NCBI RefSeq assembly: GCF_019703515.2 | Contig: NC_059346.1 | Coordinates: 12,246,501-12,310,500 of the forward strand | Source: Myxocyprinus asiaticus | Lineage: Eukaryota > Chordata > Actinopteri > Cypriniformes > Catostomidae | Direction: 5' to 3' | DNA: 64,000 nt | Shown: positions 33,026 through 44,433 of the stretch, in pieces | How the letters are laid out: every line of letters begins with the position of its first letter | Position numbering within the stretch: position 1 is the stretch's first letter | Position numbers and translations under genes: made by a program | Notes under the pieces: generated by a model | Databases searched by the model: none | What the model was told of the DNA's origin: nothing | What the model saw: the letters and a program-made list of their open reading frames with translations, nothing else

Positions 33026-34009
33026 TCAAATTGCCAGATTTATCAGACAGCCCTACACATAAACCTGCTGTCTTTGACGTTGCTCCGGTTTGAAAAGGCA
33101 TAGTTTTAAATGAGATGATAAAAATAACCATATATTCATAAGACTATTGAAGCATATGCCTACATTGTAAAGACATAGGCTTACGTTTAACTGCGGGGTA
33201 AATTTAGTTTTAGGTTCGATTTTCATTGTATATTCGCCTCTGGTGCGTAAGGGACCATCTGAAAACTCCACCCATAAACTAATACTTCACTGGTGTCAGA
33301 GCAGTCATTTATTTGACTTGCATGTTCTATCATAAAAAAACACGTCAACTGAATTAGTGATTGGACACCGTCTGTGTTTAATAGTAAGTGGAAATTTCAT
33401 GTCCCCCCCCAATCCTGAATAAGTGGTTACATCCTTGGTTCTGAGTGCAGTGTTTTATGTCTGTATGTCTGCTCGTCTCTCAAAAGCTCAACCAGTGAAT
33501 TTAAAATCAGCATTTACACATAGCCTTCACATTTGTCCAATAATAAAAAGCACACAAAACTGCCGCGCATATGACCCAGTAGGTAAAGGCCACTCATATT
33601 CCCATTCAAAAACATGGATGTCGGAATGATCTTAGCTTGAAATTAGTACTCTTCACTGCCATGTAAATACTTCTTGTATTATATTAAATATTAAATGTAA
33701 TAATATCTTCCAATTTATTTGTTATTATTATTATTATTATTATTATCATTTGTTATTTACTGTTGTAGCTTTTATAATTCACTGGCATGAATGCTCATCT
33801 GTCTTAGATGCACCCTACGTTAAATCTGTTTATTCCCTGAACCGCATCTTGCTCTTTCATTGCACTGCAATATGTAAAAATAAAAATAAACTGATTCTTT
33901 CAATACTCTTTGATGATTTCTCATTTAAAAACACATGAAACACATAATGTCAATTTAAAACGCTTATTTAAAGCAATCAAACTATAGCTGCCTTAGACTT
34001 ATTATTAGG

Positions 34010-34106
34010 ACAAAAGGTGTCCCAACTGTAAGTCCACCGTGACACGGTACATGGCTTGTCAAATCGGGAGTGTCTCCAGTTTTAAAGTGACATCTGGTCA
34101 CCCTAA
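34010..34106 (-). mobile_element. hAT-type terminus, TAGGGTGACCAGATGTC
   Basis: The minus-strand reading starts TTAGGGTGACCAGATGTCAC and continues to CACGGTGGACTTACAG. It is the same terminal family as 3135 and 49215. The matching other end was not located. Confidence 0.5.
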
Positions 34107-35225
34107 CTGCAAATGCCATACCCAAACTGATGCAGTGAGATCCAACAGATGGAAATGACTTCAATAAATCAGATGATTTGTAGAAGGAATAACAACATTA
34201 ATTTGTAAAAAATTAATAAATGAATAAAAATGAAATAATAAATACTGAGAATAAATGCGATAATACAGAAAATAAATGTTTGATTATAAATGTTAAGTAG
34301 ATATATCTTAAGGATATAACCAAGGACTAAGTCCTGTAATAATCCTAACAACACAAAGTCTTGTCTTTGTCTAATGAACTAAGTAAACGAAAAAAAGTTA
34401 AAGTACAGAGATGAGTCGAGATGAGGCCTCAAAGTTGGAGATCAGATGCGAAGAGCTAGAGAGCAAAAATGTTAGTCTGACACCCAAAGGTTCATTAAGG
34501 TCTTTATACACTCTTGAGACTGTGCCAGAAAACACTTCCTTTTTAGGCACAGAGAGTTCTGCACGAAGTTAAGTTGTAATTCAAGGTGTCAGGTCATATT
34601 GTTATGACCTATTGAAGTGTGAAAACTGAGGTTGTGGGAAGGAATAGACTGCAGAATAGCTCGTACATATATCTTTGCCAAGTACTCGTAAATGTCCTGA
34701 TCTCAGCAAGATACGAACACGGGTGTCTTAGACATATCCTGTGTTTGTAGATCTCATCTGTACATTACTTGGAACAATAATAACTGTAAGCTCTCTTGCT
34801 GCAGCTCTGAAACCTCATCGGGTCATAAAGTAACAAACACATATACAAGAACACATGCATCTCCTAGCACGAATGTATATGTGAAGAAATACAGAGTTTG
34901 GACACATAAGGAATACATCTGGTAACATGAATGTAAAGGCACAGAAATACAATGATAATATGAAATTAATAGAAAACTGAATATATTAATGTGAATATAT
35001 GATTATGATTGCATAATTCGGATTATAGTTGATTTCAAGAGTAATATCAATAAGATAAAATATAGAAAAGACCAGTCACATGCATCACAACTGCAGCTGA
35101 TTCTCCAGTGCAGTGTGGACCACCAGTGCTCAATTGATCAGCAAGGTACCACTTATAAATGAATAAAAGTTGTGTGGCACGAAGAAGGATAACAGAGCGA
35201 GAGATTCATTTTAATAAACATCTTT

Positions 35226-35277
35226 GTGTGTGTGTGTGTGTGTGTGTGTCTGTCTATCTGTCTGTCTGTCTGTCTGT
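35226..35277. repeat. (GT)n-(CTGT)n microsatellite
   Basis: About 12 GT units followed by CTGT units. Confidence 0.95.
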
Positions 35278-35373
35278 GTCTCGCTCTTATCAATTGCTTC
35301 ACGTGGCAACGAAACACTGTCTGCATTCAGTGAACAGTTTACGATAATGTGTAAGCACTGTGTCTGACTATTT

Positions 35374-35799
35374 TATGAGAGATATAGCTCAGCGGCAATA
35401 AACGTGGCGAGTTTTGAGAATACATTTAATATTAACTGAGACGAATTCATCTGAATTATTAAACAGCAGAGAACTATTATTCTGTCTCACAGCATTGAGA
35501 AAGACGACGTTGCAGGTTGACCAATCAGAAGAAAGGGGCGTTTCAGGTCCACCCATACCTCATTCAAATATTCAAGCCATATATTAGTGAAATCAAATAA
35601 TCAAAACGCACAGTGTCCCGTGGCTATTTTTCCAATTTTTCTGTTTTAACTTATTAAGTCGAAATTACGAAAAACAAGTCATTATTTGTTTGTTTTTTAA
35701 TATTGGTTTTGTGAACGAATATTGAAATAAGTCGTATTTAATTTATCTGATTTTGAATTTCTAATTGAATATGAAATGAACGAATGATACACGGATTTC
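35374..35799 (-). repeat. Right arm of a large inverted repeat
   Basis: Partner of 32594-33025. It holds GACCAATCAGAAG with a direct-orientation CCAAT box. The sequence past 35800 no longer matches the flank left of 32594, which marks the boundary. Confidence 0.85.
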
Positions 35800-35947
35800 T
35801 CTGGGATCCATTTACTGAAACACGATCCTTTATGTCATAGAAGTGTCCGATCGTCCTCATTGGCTGTCTAGAGAGTGTTAGATTCCATATTTGGGCATTC
35901 CACGCGTCCCACGTTGGGTAAACAGACTTTGAGCGCTCATACATAGA

Positions 35948-35968
35948 CCGCGCACAAGAGGGCGCTCA
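35948..35968 (+). promoter_or_regulatory. Weak CTCF-like motif
   Basis: GCACAAGAGGGCGCTC matches the AGAGGGCGC core of the CTCF consensus, with mismatches in the 5' half. Binding is not implied by the match alone. Confidence 0.25.
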
Positions 35969-36202
35969 ACGCACATTTATCAAGTGATGAAATAAAAAGC
36001 TAAAGCGATCTGAATTTTAACATTAGGCACTTAGTTTATATAATTCAACAGATTTTTATTTTATTATTTTTTAAATAACACAGTTTTCAGTTATTCTGTT
36101 TTAATGTTCAATAAAACTTGTTTGGATAGGACTTTGATAAATAAAAGTCCACTTTGGGAACCATGGTTCCAAATGCTATATCTTTGGATTTCTATATCAG
36201 AC

Positions 36203-36236
36203 ATTTTTCTTTTTTTTTTTTTTTTTTTTTTTTTTC
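36203..36236. repeat. Poly-T tract
   Basis: About 29 consecutive T; a second run of about 25 T lies at 36759-36783. Confidence 0.95.
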
Positions 36237-36500
36237 TGGTATAGTTGACATGTTGGAGGACAACACCAAAGTTAATTTTATGAACATCTATATTTACTGT
36301 CTAAAATGTATTATGCCAAACATAGTAGTCAAAAAATTTATTTTTAGCATTCATGTTTTGTGTTTTTTCTGCAGTGTTGTATCATGAGAATATATTTTCT
36401 TCACATTTTGAAAGGTTTTCTAAGAATTGATACCATGCATTTTGTTTAAGTAGTATAGAAGCTAGCACAGAAGAAAGAGACAGACAAAGAAAGTTTATAT

Positions 36501-36504
<4 letters not shown>

Positions 36505-36536
<32 letters not shown>
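36505..36536. repeat. (ATT)n microsatellite
   Basis: About ten trinucleotide units. Confidence 0.95.
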
Positions 36537-36538
<2 letters not shown>

Positions 36539-37322
36539 ATAATGAAAATTTTTTTTTATAAAGTTTGTGTGGAACCATATGGTTCACCTGATTTTGGCAT
36601 GATTTGAGAATGTTCCAAGTTGCATTTTCTATGCTTGGAAGAAAGGAAATTTGACCTTTCGTACAAAGTAGTTAACATGGTCAATGTCACAAATATGCTC
36701 AATTGATTGCTGACCTAGAAATAGTGCAGAATATTTATATATTCGTTTTATGTAATCGTTTTTTTTTTTTTTTTTTTTTTTTTGACATTTTTCTGAATCC
36801 TAAAACTTATTTCCAATTTGAAATAGGATTCAAAATATAAATAGGATTCAAAATATAAGATTTTCAATGTGGTTTCAGATTATTTTGGACCATACTGTAT
36901 GTCAGTTATATACAATATGAGTACATTTCTGCTATATGCAACAACAAAACACAAGCGCTGAGAAATGCAGTCAGACCAAAGTGTGAATTAGTCATAAGGC
37001 TACCTTGTTTTATCTTTTAGTTTATCTGTGAACTCGGTTGAGGTAATAGTTGATATGTTGAGTAAGCTCTCGTTCTGTTTTAATGCTGACAGCTTTACAC
37101 TTGGTTAGGGTGAAAAACTCTAGCCACACAATTTTCAATAATCTGCTTAGTTCTAGAATTAGAAGCTTGAACGCTGGTTGTAGAATTGCAGAACTGGAGC
37201 TGGATCACATTGAATGCTGGAATCAGATTGCATCAATTACACTGGAACCTTTTGGCATTAAGCCAGACAAAAAAAGTGCTTTCTTTGTGTTAGCCTAGCT
37301 TCAAAGATTATATACAACAGAA

Positions 37323-37675
37323 CACAGTGGCCCAAAACAGTATTTAGACACTTAAGCAACACTTCAAAATGTACGAATTACATTGTATGAAGTCGGTTCC
37401 CCTCAAGTTCACACGTGTGCCCTCATCACATTAAGTTTGACTACCACAAAGTGTTCAAATACATTTTGTCTTACTTTTGAACAGTATATCTATTGTTTTA
37501 TCATTTAGCATAAAACCAATCACATTTGTTTTTGTAAAATGTTTAGCTTGAAATGTGTGTTTGTGCTGTCTTTTAACATAAATGTCACTTATGATTTTTT
37601 GTATTTAATTCAATGAAATTCATACTCCTTTTAAATTTGACTTATGCATCCAAATACTTTTTTGGGGCCACTGTG
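37323..37675. mobile_element. Tc1/mariner-type MITE, CACAGTGGCCC termini
   Basis: Left CACAGTGGCCCAAAACAGTA and right TACTTTTTTGGGGCCACTGTG are inverted repeats. The inner TTTAGACACTTAAG and CTTATGCATCCAAA also pair. A TA follows the right end. It is 353 bp and non-coding. Confidence 0.75.
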
Positions 37676-37800
37676 TACTTTTAAAACTAAAGGTTCTTCA
37701 GTTGTCCCTTGCAGCACCTTAGGTTAAGCAAAACACCCTTTACTTATCCAGAACCATTGTGTGTGGGGTACTTGATTTGGCTTTGGAGTTCTTTGGAGGA

Positions 37801-37903
<103 letters not shown>

Positions 37904-38557
37904 TTCATTTTTTTAATGATATTACATTACAGATTTTCAAATTGGTGTATTGGTTCTTCTAGATATCTTTAAGCATCTAGCTATCTTTCACTAGAAGAGG
38001 AAAGGTGAAGCTCTCCTAGTTCTAAAAGTTATTTGTGGAGCTTTAAATGGCTCTCTTGTAGCATCAGGCAGTAAAACTCTTGTTGGTTCTAATTGGAAAC
38101 TTTATTTTTAAGAGTATAGGATAGTTTAGAGTCTGAGACAGGGCTAGTCTGTTTGAGCTGCATTAAATAACTGGCTCTGTCTGGTGCAGAGTAAACCCAT
38201 TTTAATTCTGAGTTACTGTTTGCATTGCAAATGAAGCAGTTCTGCTGTGGGGAAAGGTGTCCAGACCTTACAGCTACACTCAGCAAAAAGTGTATTTTAG
38301 CATGAGATGAAAAGGGAGATTTTCCGCATTAGAGCTTATGTGCAGTAAAACAGGGCAAGTTTGAGAACTGAGTGTTTGTACTGTTTTGTCCAATATCTGA
38401 CAAGCTATTATGGCACTCAGAGGATGAAGGCTGCCAAGCAGGCTAACAATGTCATACAGTAATTGCTGGCATTGTATTATTGATAAGGCAGTGCTGTAAA
38501 ATGTATTTTGTTGAGCCAGAAGTTGACTTGTGAAGGAATTGCTTACTTCTCTTTAAA

Positions 38558-38720
38558 TTAAAGGGATGGTTCACCCCCCCAAAAAGATACTTTCATTATA
38601 TCTCAGCTCTGTAGGTCCATATAATGCAAGTGAATGGTAACTAAATCTTCAAAGCTCCAAAAAGCATATAAAGAAAGCATAAAAAAAATATAGATTACCT
38701 TAATGCGCCCTTAATGCACC
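38558..38720. mobile_element. Truncated copy of the TTCACCCAAAAATGAAAA MITE family
   Basis: TTAAAGGGATGGTTCACCCCC, then ATCTCAGCTCTGTAGGTCCA and TGCAAGTGAATGGTAA, the same internal block order as 24048-24736. No right end. Confidence 0.75.
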
Positions 38721-38936
38721 CTCTCAGATCATTAGGATCAAGTCAGTTAGAAATACCAAGGGTTCACTCAAAACAAGGTGAGACTGTGTTTAGCTATTAT
38801 GCCACCTGCAGCTGGAACCAGCTTCCAGAAGTGGTCAGGTGTGCTCCACCAGTAGCCACATACAAGTTGTAGGGAATTTAGGTAGTATAAATGTACATGT
38901 ATGGATTAAAGTGCCCACGTACCTTCACCAATAATA

Positions 38937-39137
38937 CAGGTGCATCTCAATAAATTAGAATGTCGTGGAAAAGTTCATTTATTTCAGTAATTCAACTCAA
39001 ATTGTGAAACTCGTGTATTAAATAAATTCAGTGCACACAGACTGAAGTAGTTTAAGTCTTTAGTTCTTTTAATTGTGATGATTTTGGCTCACGTTTAACA
39101 AAAACCCACCAATTCACTATCTCAAAAAATTAGAATA
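38937..39137 (+). repeat. Left terminal inverted repeat of the young Tc1
   Basis: 201 bp, pairs with 40317-40517. The two mismatches lie in TTTAGTTC versus TTTGGTTC and CACGTTTAAC versus CACATTTAAC. Confidence 0.95.
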
Positions 39138-39235
39138 TGGTGACATGCCAATCAGCTAATCAACTCAAAACACCTGCAAAGGTTTCCTGAGCCTTCAAAA
39201 TGGTCTCTCAGTTTGGTTCACTAGCTTACACAATC

Positions 39236-40236
39236 ATGGGGAAGACTGCTGATCTGACAGTTGTCCAGAAGAAAATCATTGACACCCTTCACAAGGAGGG
39301 TAAGCCACAAACATTCATTGCCAAATAAGCTGGCTGTTCACAGAGTGCTGTATCCAAGCATGTTAACAGAAAGTTGAGTGGAAGGAAAAAGTGTGGAAGA
39401 AAAAGATGCACAACCAACCGAGAGAACCGCAGCCTTATTATTGTCAAGCAAAATCGATTCAAGAATTTGGGTGAACTTCACAAGGAATGGACTGAGGCTG
39501 GGGTCAAGGCATCAAGAGCCACCACACACAGACATGTCAAGGAATTTGGCTACAGTTGTCGTATTCCTCTTGTTAAGCCACTCCTGAACCACAGACAACG
39601 TCAGAGGCGTCTTACCTGGGCTAAGGAGAAGAAGAACTGGACTGTTGCCCAGTGTTCCAAAGTCCTCTTTTCAGATGAGAGCAAGTTTCGTATTTCATTT
39701 GGAAACCAAGGTCCTAGAGTCTGGAGGAAGGGTGGAGAAGCTCATAGCCGAAGTTGCTTGAAGTCCAGTGTTAAGTGTCCACAGTCTGTGATGATTTGGG
39801 GTGCAATGTCATCTGCTGGTGTTGGTCCATTGTGTTTTTTGAAAACCAAAGTCACTGCACCCGTTTACCAAGAAATTTTGGAGCACTTCATGCTTCCTTC
39901 TGCTGACCAGCTTTTTAAAGATGCTGATTTCATTTTCCAGCAGGATTTGGCACTTGCCCACACTGCCAAAAGCACCAAAAGTTGGTTAAATGACCATGGT
40001 GTTGGTGTGCTTGACTGGCCAGCAAACTCACCAGACCTGAACCCCATAGAGAATCTATGGGGTATTGTCAAGAGGAAAATGAGAAACAAGAGACCAAAAA
40101 ATGCAGATGAGCTGAAGGCCACTGTCAAAGAAATCTGGGCTTCCATACCACCTCAGCAGTGCCACAAACTGATCACCTCCATGCCACGTGAATTGAGGCA
40201 GTAATTAAAGCAAAAGGAGCCCCTACCAAGTATTGA
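39236..40236 (+). pseudogene. Tc1 DD34E transposase, nearly intact
   Basis: This is a cut-and-paste transposase of the Tc1/mariner superfamily. Translation from ATG 39236 (an in-frame ATG also lies at 39200) gives MGKTADLTVVQKKIIDTLHK, the first helix-turn-helix. An in-frame TAA at 39326-39328, after FIAK, is probably a Glu codon changed by one base. From ATG 39374 a 276-codon frame is open. It has a GRKRCTTNRENRS GRPR-like linker, the second HTH, and LFSDESKF with the first Asp. FQQDLALAHT holds the second Asp, and SPDLNPIENLWG holds the Glu, exactly 34 residues after the second Asp. One base is missing near 40190 (MPRELRQ instead of the arginine-isoleucine continuation), which moves the stop from about 40234 to 40202. 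Two lesions therefore separate it from an intact gene. A 276-residue product lacking the first HTH could still be made but is unlikely to bind the ends. Confidence 0.9.
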
Positions 40237-40316
40237 GTACATATACAGTAAATGAACATACTTTCCAGAAGGCCAACAATTCACTAAAAATGTTTTTTTT
40301 TATTGGTCTTATGATG

Positions 40317-40517
40317 TATTCTAATTTTTTGAGATAGTGAATTGGTGGGTTTTTGTTAAATGTGAGCCAAAATCATCACAATTAAAAGAACCAAAGACTT
40401 AAACTACTTCAGTCTGTGTGCACTGAATTTATTTAATACACGAGTTTCACAATTTGAGTTGAATTACTGAAATAAATGAACTTTTCCACGACATTCTAAT
40501 TTATTGAGATGCACCTG
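40317..40517 (-). repeat. Right terminal inverted repeat of the young Tc1
   Basis: 201 bp, inverse of 38937-39137. Confidence 0.95.
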
Positions 40518-40536
40518 TATGTAGGGCATTTATGAG

Positions 40537-41479
40537 TGTTAGGAATTAAATGTAATTTAGCCGCATTCGACCACCATTATAAGAAGGATAAATGACAAAT
40601 GATCAGGTCATAAATCTGAATAAAATTCTCCACCATTAATATATAATACGACGGGCTCGTTGTATCAGCTCATAATTTATATGTAAGGAATTAGCTTTAA
40701 TAAGGGAATTATGATTAATTCACTTATTGGAGTAATACTATTCTCATGGCTTATTTAAAATAATATCACAAATATGTTTCGATATGGTTCGAACATCAGA
40801 GCGCAGATCTTTTAAAAAATCAAGTGACGAGATTATTAATCAAAATATACCACAGTCAAATTAACCTTGAATACAAATAATACTTTATTGCTTATCTAAA
40901 CACATAAACAAACATGACAAAAAGGTTGGTGAGGAAATTGTAACAGAAGGTAAATGAAAATGATCTGTACAGAGAAATTGAACTTTATGGAGTAAATAAA
41001 GGAATATGAGCCACGAGGGAATAGGAGAGAGGAAGAGGCAAGAGTGCACAGAAGGAGCAAGAGAGTCAGAAATAAGAGAAGAGGCAGAGCTTCCTTGGTG
41101 GGGAGGCTTTTTACTGTTGAGGTTGGCCGCACCCCAAAGGTGTCTTGAGCCAATCAGAAATGTCTTCTGCGGGGTCATATGGTCATTTCTGTCCCTCCTT
41201 CTGAAGGTGATTGATGAGCCTTTGTCTGTGAAGACTCCCGTTTCCCGCTCAAAAAGTGCATGTTTTAATCACACATTTTATATATCTTGGATACAACTGA
41301 ATATATCAAAAATTAATTAACATAAACATTCCTGAAATGCAGAAAGAACCTCAACGATAGTAAACATTATGTGCTTTATCATGAATGGTTACCAATCTAG
41401 TAATATGATATGAGTAAAAAAAGATTAAAGATTATAATCATCAATTCATCAGTTAGCAAAGTGATTACAGGTCATAACA
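40537..41479 (-). mobile_element. Candidate solo LTR of a retrovirus-like or LTR element
   Basis: On the minus strand the block starts TGTTATGACC and ends CCTAACA, giving TGTTA/TAACA ends. Inside is an inverted CCAAT box (GATTGGCTC near 41155), then a TAAAAAG box near 41110. A CAATAAAGTATT polyadenylation signal at about 40890 and a U5-like AT-rich tail complete the U3-R-U5 order. The immediate flanks do not show an obvious duplication, and no gag, pol or env sequence adjoins. The ends are therefore tentative. Confidence 0.35.
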
Positions 41480-42160
41480 ACATCATTTTCAGAATTATCT
41501 AACAAGGCTAAGTATTGTGTACATTTTGGTACAAAAATTTAGATTCTGTGCATTTTAGAGGGTTAAATTAGCAAAGTGCTGTGACTTTGTGTGAAATGTT
41601 CATGGATTAAGATGAGATGTCTTAGTATTAGAATTGTGATGTCCACTGCAAACATGAGGGTCTCATAAGGGAGTCTGCTTTAGCTCTGTGTCTTGGTAAT
41701 GAGTTTTTAGCATGCGACACAGGAAATGTCTCATTTTTAAGTGTTCGTGTGTTACTAAATTAATGAAACAAAGGGACTTCTTTTAGATTTCTGGCATGGG
41801 GGTTTCTTCAGAAGAGTAGTCTTTAAGTCATGTGATTTGATTTACAACCTGGAAGAGGAGGAATTTTGGTGTGTCTACAGAACTCTCTTTGTTCTCAAGA
41901 TGGTTGACACTCAACAGAGCATCTTTTAATGGACTCTTTTCAGGCCTCTGTGTCTTAGTTAATAACTTGGAAGGAAAATATCAGTTTACATCCTGGATTC
42001 AAATTATTTTGCATAGAAATCGTTAATTCTTCTGCCCGTACGATCCTACAAAGTCCTGATTGAAAACACATCTGTTTAACTGTGCATTTATTCTTTGAGC
42101 ACTGTGCTACACTTACTGATTGCACTGCATCATTATTTCTGTATTATTTTTATTTTTTAT
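41480..42160. other. Non-genic stretch
   Basis: No recognised gene or bounded element. Confidence 0.45.
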
Positions 42161-42164
42161 TCAT

Positions 42165-42640
42165 TAGGATTCCTCCGGTAGGAGGAAACCTATTGTTTTT
42201 GTTTGTATTCTTCTTCTTCTTCTTATTATTATTATTGTTATTCCTGTTGCTCTAAATTGCCCAATAACTCAAGATCTCCTTGATAAAAAGTTTTGAAATT
42301 TGGCACATTGATTCTACAGGCCACGAGTAACTAACACACCAAAAATGGCCCATGTGAGCCTATAGGCACATGTGAGCCCATGTGGGGCCATGCCCCAATT
42401 TGTCCATTTTCAAAGTGATGCCATTTCCACTCCATAAGTCCAAAATTTCTGAAACCTGGTATATATGCCTCATTTCTCATGAGGAACAAAAAAGCCTCTA
42501 GAACCCATAAAGTCCACCATGACGGATTTTCCTGTACAATACAAATTTGTCCAAAACTACAAAAATCTACTCCTCCTGAACCATAGCTCCAACTGACTTG
42601 AAACTTGGTATGTATGTGTAGGATAGATTCAGAATTTATA
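42165..42640. repeat. Dispersed repeat with GGATTCCTCCGGTAGGAGG start
   Basis: The imperfect palindrome CCTCCGGTAGGAGG is followed by AAACCTATTGTTTTTGTTTG, a (CTT)n/(ATT)n tract and GTTTTGAAATTTGGCACATTG. The block CCATGTGAGCC/CATGTGAGCCCATG is locally duplicated. The texture and order are those of a high-copy fish repeat. Its class was not resolved. Confidence 0.55.
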
Positions 42641-43422
42641 ATGTATAATTTTATTTTAACATGGTTGGCTGTGATTGGATGATGCTAACCATTACTTTAA
42701 ATCAGAATTAATTATCAGAATTAATTTCTGATTCAATGTCTGTAACGTATGAAAAACATGAATAACCAACACTCCTGGAAACATAAACAATTTGATTTTA
42801 AAAAATCAGACTTTTTATAGCTTAGTACTGTTTAAAATTTCACAATTTAGTCCCACCGTCCACATGTGTTGCCATCAATTTTAGGCAAACTATTTTCTCT
42901 AGAATTCTTTTTTGTTGTTGTTGTTGCATGTGTTAGGTGCTACTAGTTACAAATCAAAAAGGGAAATGGAAAATACACACAGCAGTCACGCTCGGGTCTC
43001 GGGAGGTTAAAATGGATCGCCCAGAACTCATCTTAATACCAGGTGGAAATGGGACCTTTCTTTTCTGTTCTGTATTTTCTTTCTGTTTTCTGCTGATCTC
43101 TCCTTTATTACTGTTCTCTACTTTTACATTTCTGTTCTGTTTGTTATCACAAGTTAATCAGTTCTTTCTATTCTTTAATTTTTCTCTATTCTGTCTGTAC
43201 GAGGAGTTGCCGTTGTTTGACACCTGTTACTGTGTGTATAGGCGTTTATGAATGTCTCGTGATATTCATCAGATATCTAGAACATTAGGTCTTAGAGCAG
43301 AACAGTGTGTATGTGTGCACCTGTTATACTGTATAAATACTGTATATGAGTGAGATTTTAAACAGGGGGTTAGGAATAGTGATACTTCATGTTAATGAAA
43401 AGGTCCCTCTCTTCACTTCTTC

Positions 43423-43426
<4 letters not shown>

Positions 43427-43455
<29 letters not shown>

Positions 43456-43468
43456 TCACTCTCTCGCT
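43427..43468. repeat. (CT)n microsatellite
   Basis: About 15 CT units followed by CACTCTCT variants. Confidence 0.95.
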
Positions 43469-43722
43469 CAGTCTTATGTTCCCTGCCAGTTTGTGTCCAT
43501 GACCCAGTAAAGCTGCTTTCAGATGCATTTAAGACGATTATCACTTTAACCGAATCAGATTAAACTCATACCCTGAAGCTCACTTTTGAGCACTGATCTG
43601 GGGTCAATATCGTACAGCTCTCACTTATGTAACACAAGAAAGTGGCAAAATAGCAGCAAAGTGCACTGTCAGCATGTACCTAATTAGGGACGCCCATGCT
43701 CTGCTTAGTGTGTGGGTTTGGT

Positions 43723-43727
<5 letters not shown>

Positions 43728-43755
<28 letters not shown>
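43728..43755. repeat. (GT)n microsatellite
   Basis: About 13 GT units just left of the first CTCF-like motif. Confidence 0.95.
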
Positions 43756-43757
<2 letters not shown>

Positions 43758-43766
43758 GTACACCAC

Positions 43767-43779
43767 TGCCACCTGCTGG
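43767..43779 (-). promoter_or_regulatory. CTCF-like core motif (minus strand)
   Basis: TGCCACCTGCTGG on the + strand is a perfect match to the reverse complement of the CTCF core CCASYAGRKGGCA. Function is inferred from sequence only. Confidence 0.5.
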
Positions 43780-43891
43780 TGAGATGAGGATGTGCACAGA
43801 GCATGTGGGGGAAGGGAGGTTATTGCTGCTCTATAAAATGAATCTTTTGCAGCAGCCTGTCAGCCTATAACAGGTCTGTTCCTGTTGTATG

Positions 43892-43906
43892 CCACTAGGG
43901 GGCACT
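43892..43906 (+). promoter_or_regulatory. CTCF-like core motif (plus strand)
   Basis: CCACTAGGGGGCACT fits the CTCF core consensus CCASYAGRKGGCR at each position. It lies 112 bp from the minus-strand motif and points away from it. Confidence 0.55.
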
Positions 43907-44221
43907 GTGTATTTGCATTAGGGCTGATGCAGATGTGCTAAGGAAATGGTGGCGTCCTTTTGTGTCTCTCCCAGCTCCTGCTTGGTAAATGCACAGTTTT
44001 GGTGCATTTTAATAAAAGGAAGTCAAGTACTTAAACCGATCACCATACTCTAATTTTCCCCAGCAAAACAGATTTAAATGTGCTTTAGGGAAATGTTAAT
44101 GTACTTGCATATTCACGGAGGATATTCGTTTAGTATTCAGGTAGCTATAGATCAAATTACATCTCTTAGTACATGTGTATTTGATTTAATAGTAAACTGT
44201 GTAAGGATTCTGACTTAAATC

Positions 44222-44312
44222 GTATAAATGAAAAATCTGTCATCATTTACTCACCAAACCCATGTTGTTTCGTACCTGTGTGACTTTCTTTCTTCCGTGG
44301 AACACAAAAGTA
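44222..44312. mobile_element. Truncated copy of the TTCACCCAAAAATGAAAA MITE family
   Basis: AATGAAAAATCTGTCATCATTTACTCACC with GTTGTTTCGTACCTG and ACTTTCTTTCTTCCGTGG in the usual left-half order. Confidence 0.75.
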
Positions 44313-44433
44313 TGAAACCAAGTGGCATTTATTGTTAATAAAGATTGCCCAAACACACTGGTCATGCAACTAATTACTAAGTTAATTGACTAAGTTTTAC
44401 TAGTCACCATAGTTTAACCATGTTATTTGCACT

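Larger units (their letters stand above)
33026..35373. other. Spacer of the large inverted repeat
   Basis: About 2.35 kb without recognisable transposase or pol frames. It holds a (TTA)n tract at 33728-33748, a hAT-type end at 34010-34106 and a (GT)n/(CTGT)n tract near 35226-35277. If the arms bound one mobile element, this is its interior. Confidence 0.5.
38937..40517 (+). mobile_element. Young Tc1-like transposon with 201-bp terminal inverted repeats
   Basis: A full-length 1581-bp element is flanked by TA (38935-38936 and 40518-40519). The terminal repeats are 38937-39137 and 40317-40517. They begin CAGGTGCATCTCAATAAATT and differ at only two positions by eye, so the insertion is recent. 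They contain the long TIRs with inner and outer ends typical of the IR/DR type of Tc1 element (the AGAATGTCG and AGAATA regions). The transposase between is nearly intact. Confidence 0.95.
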
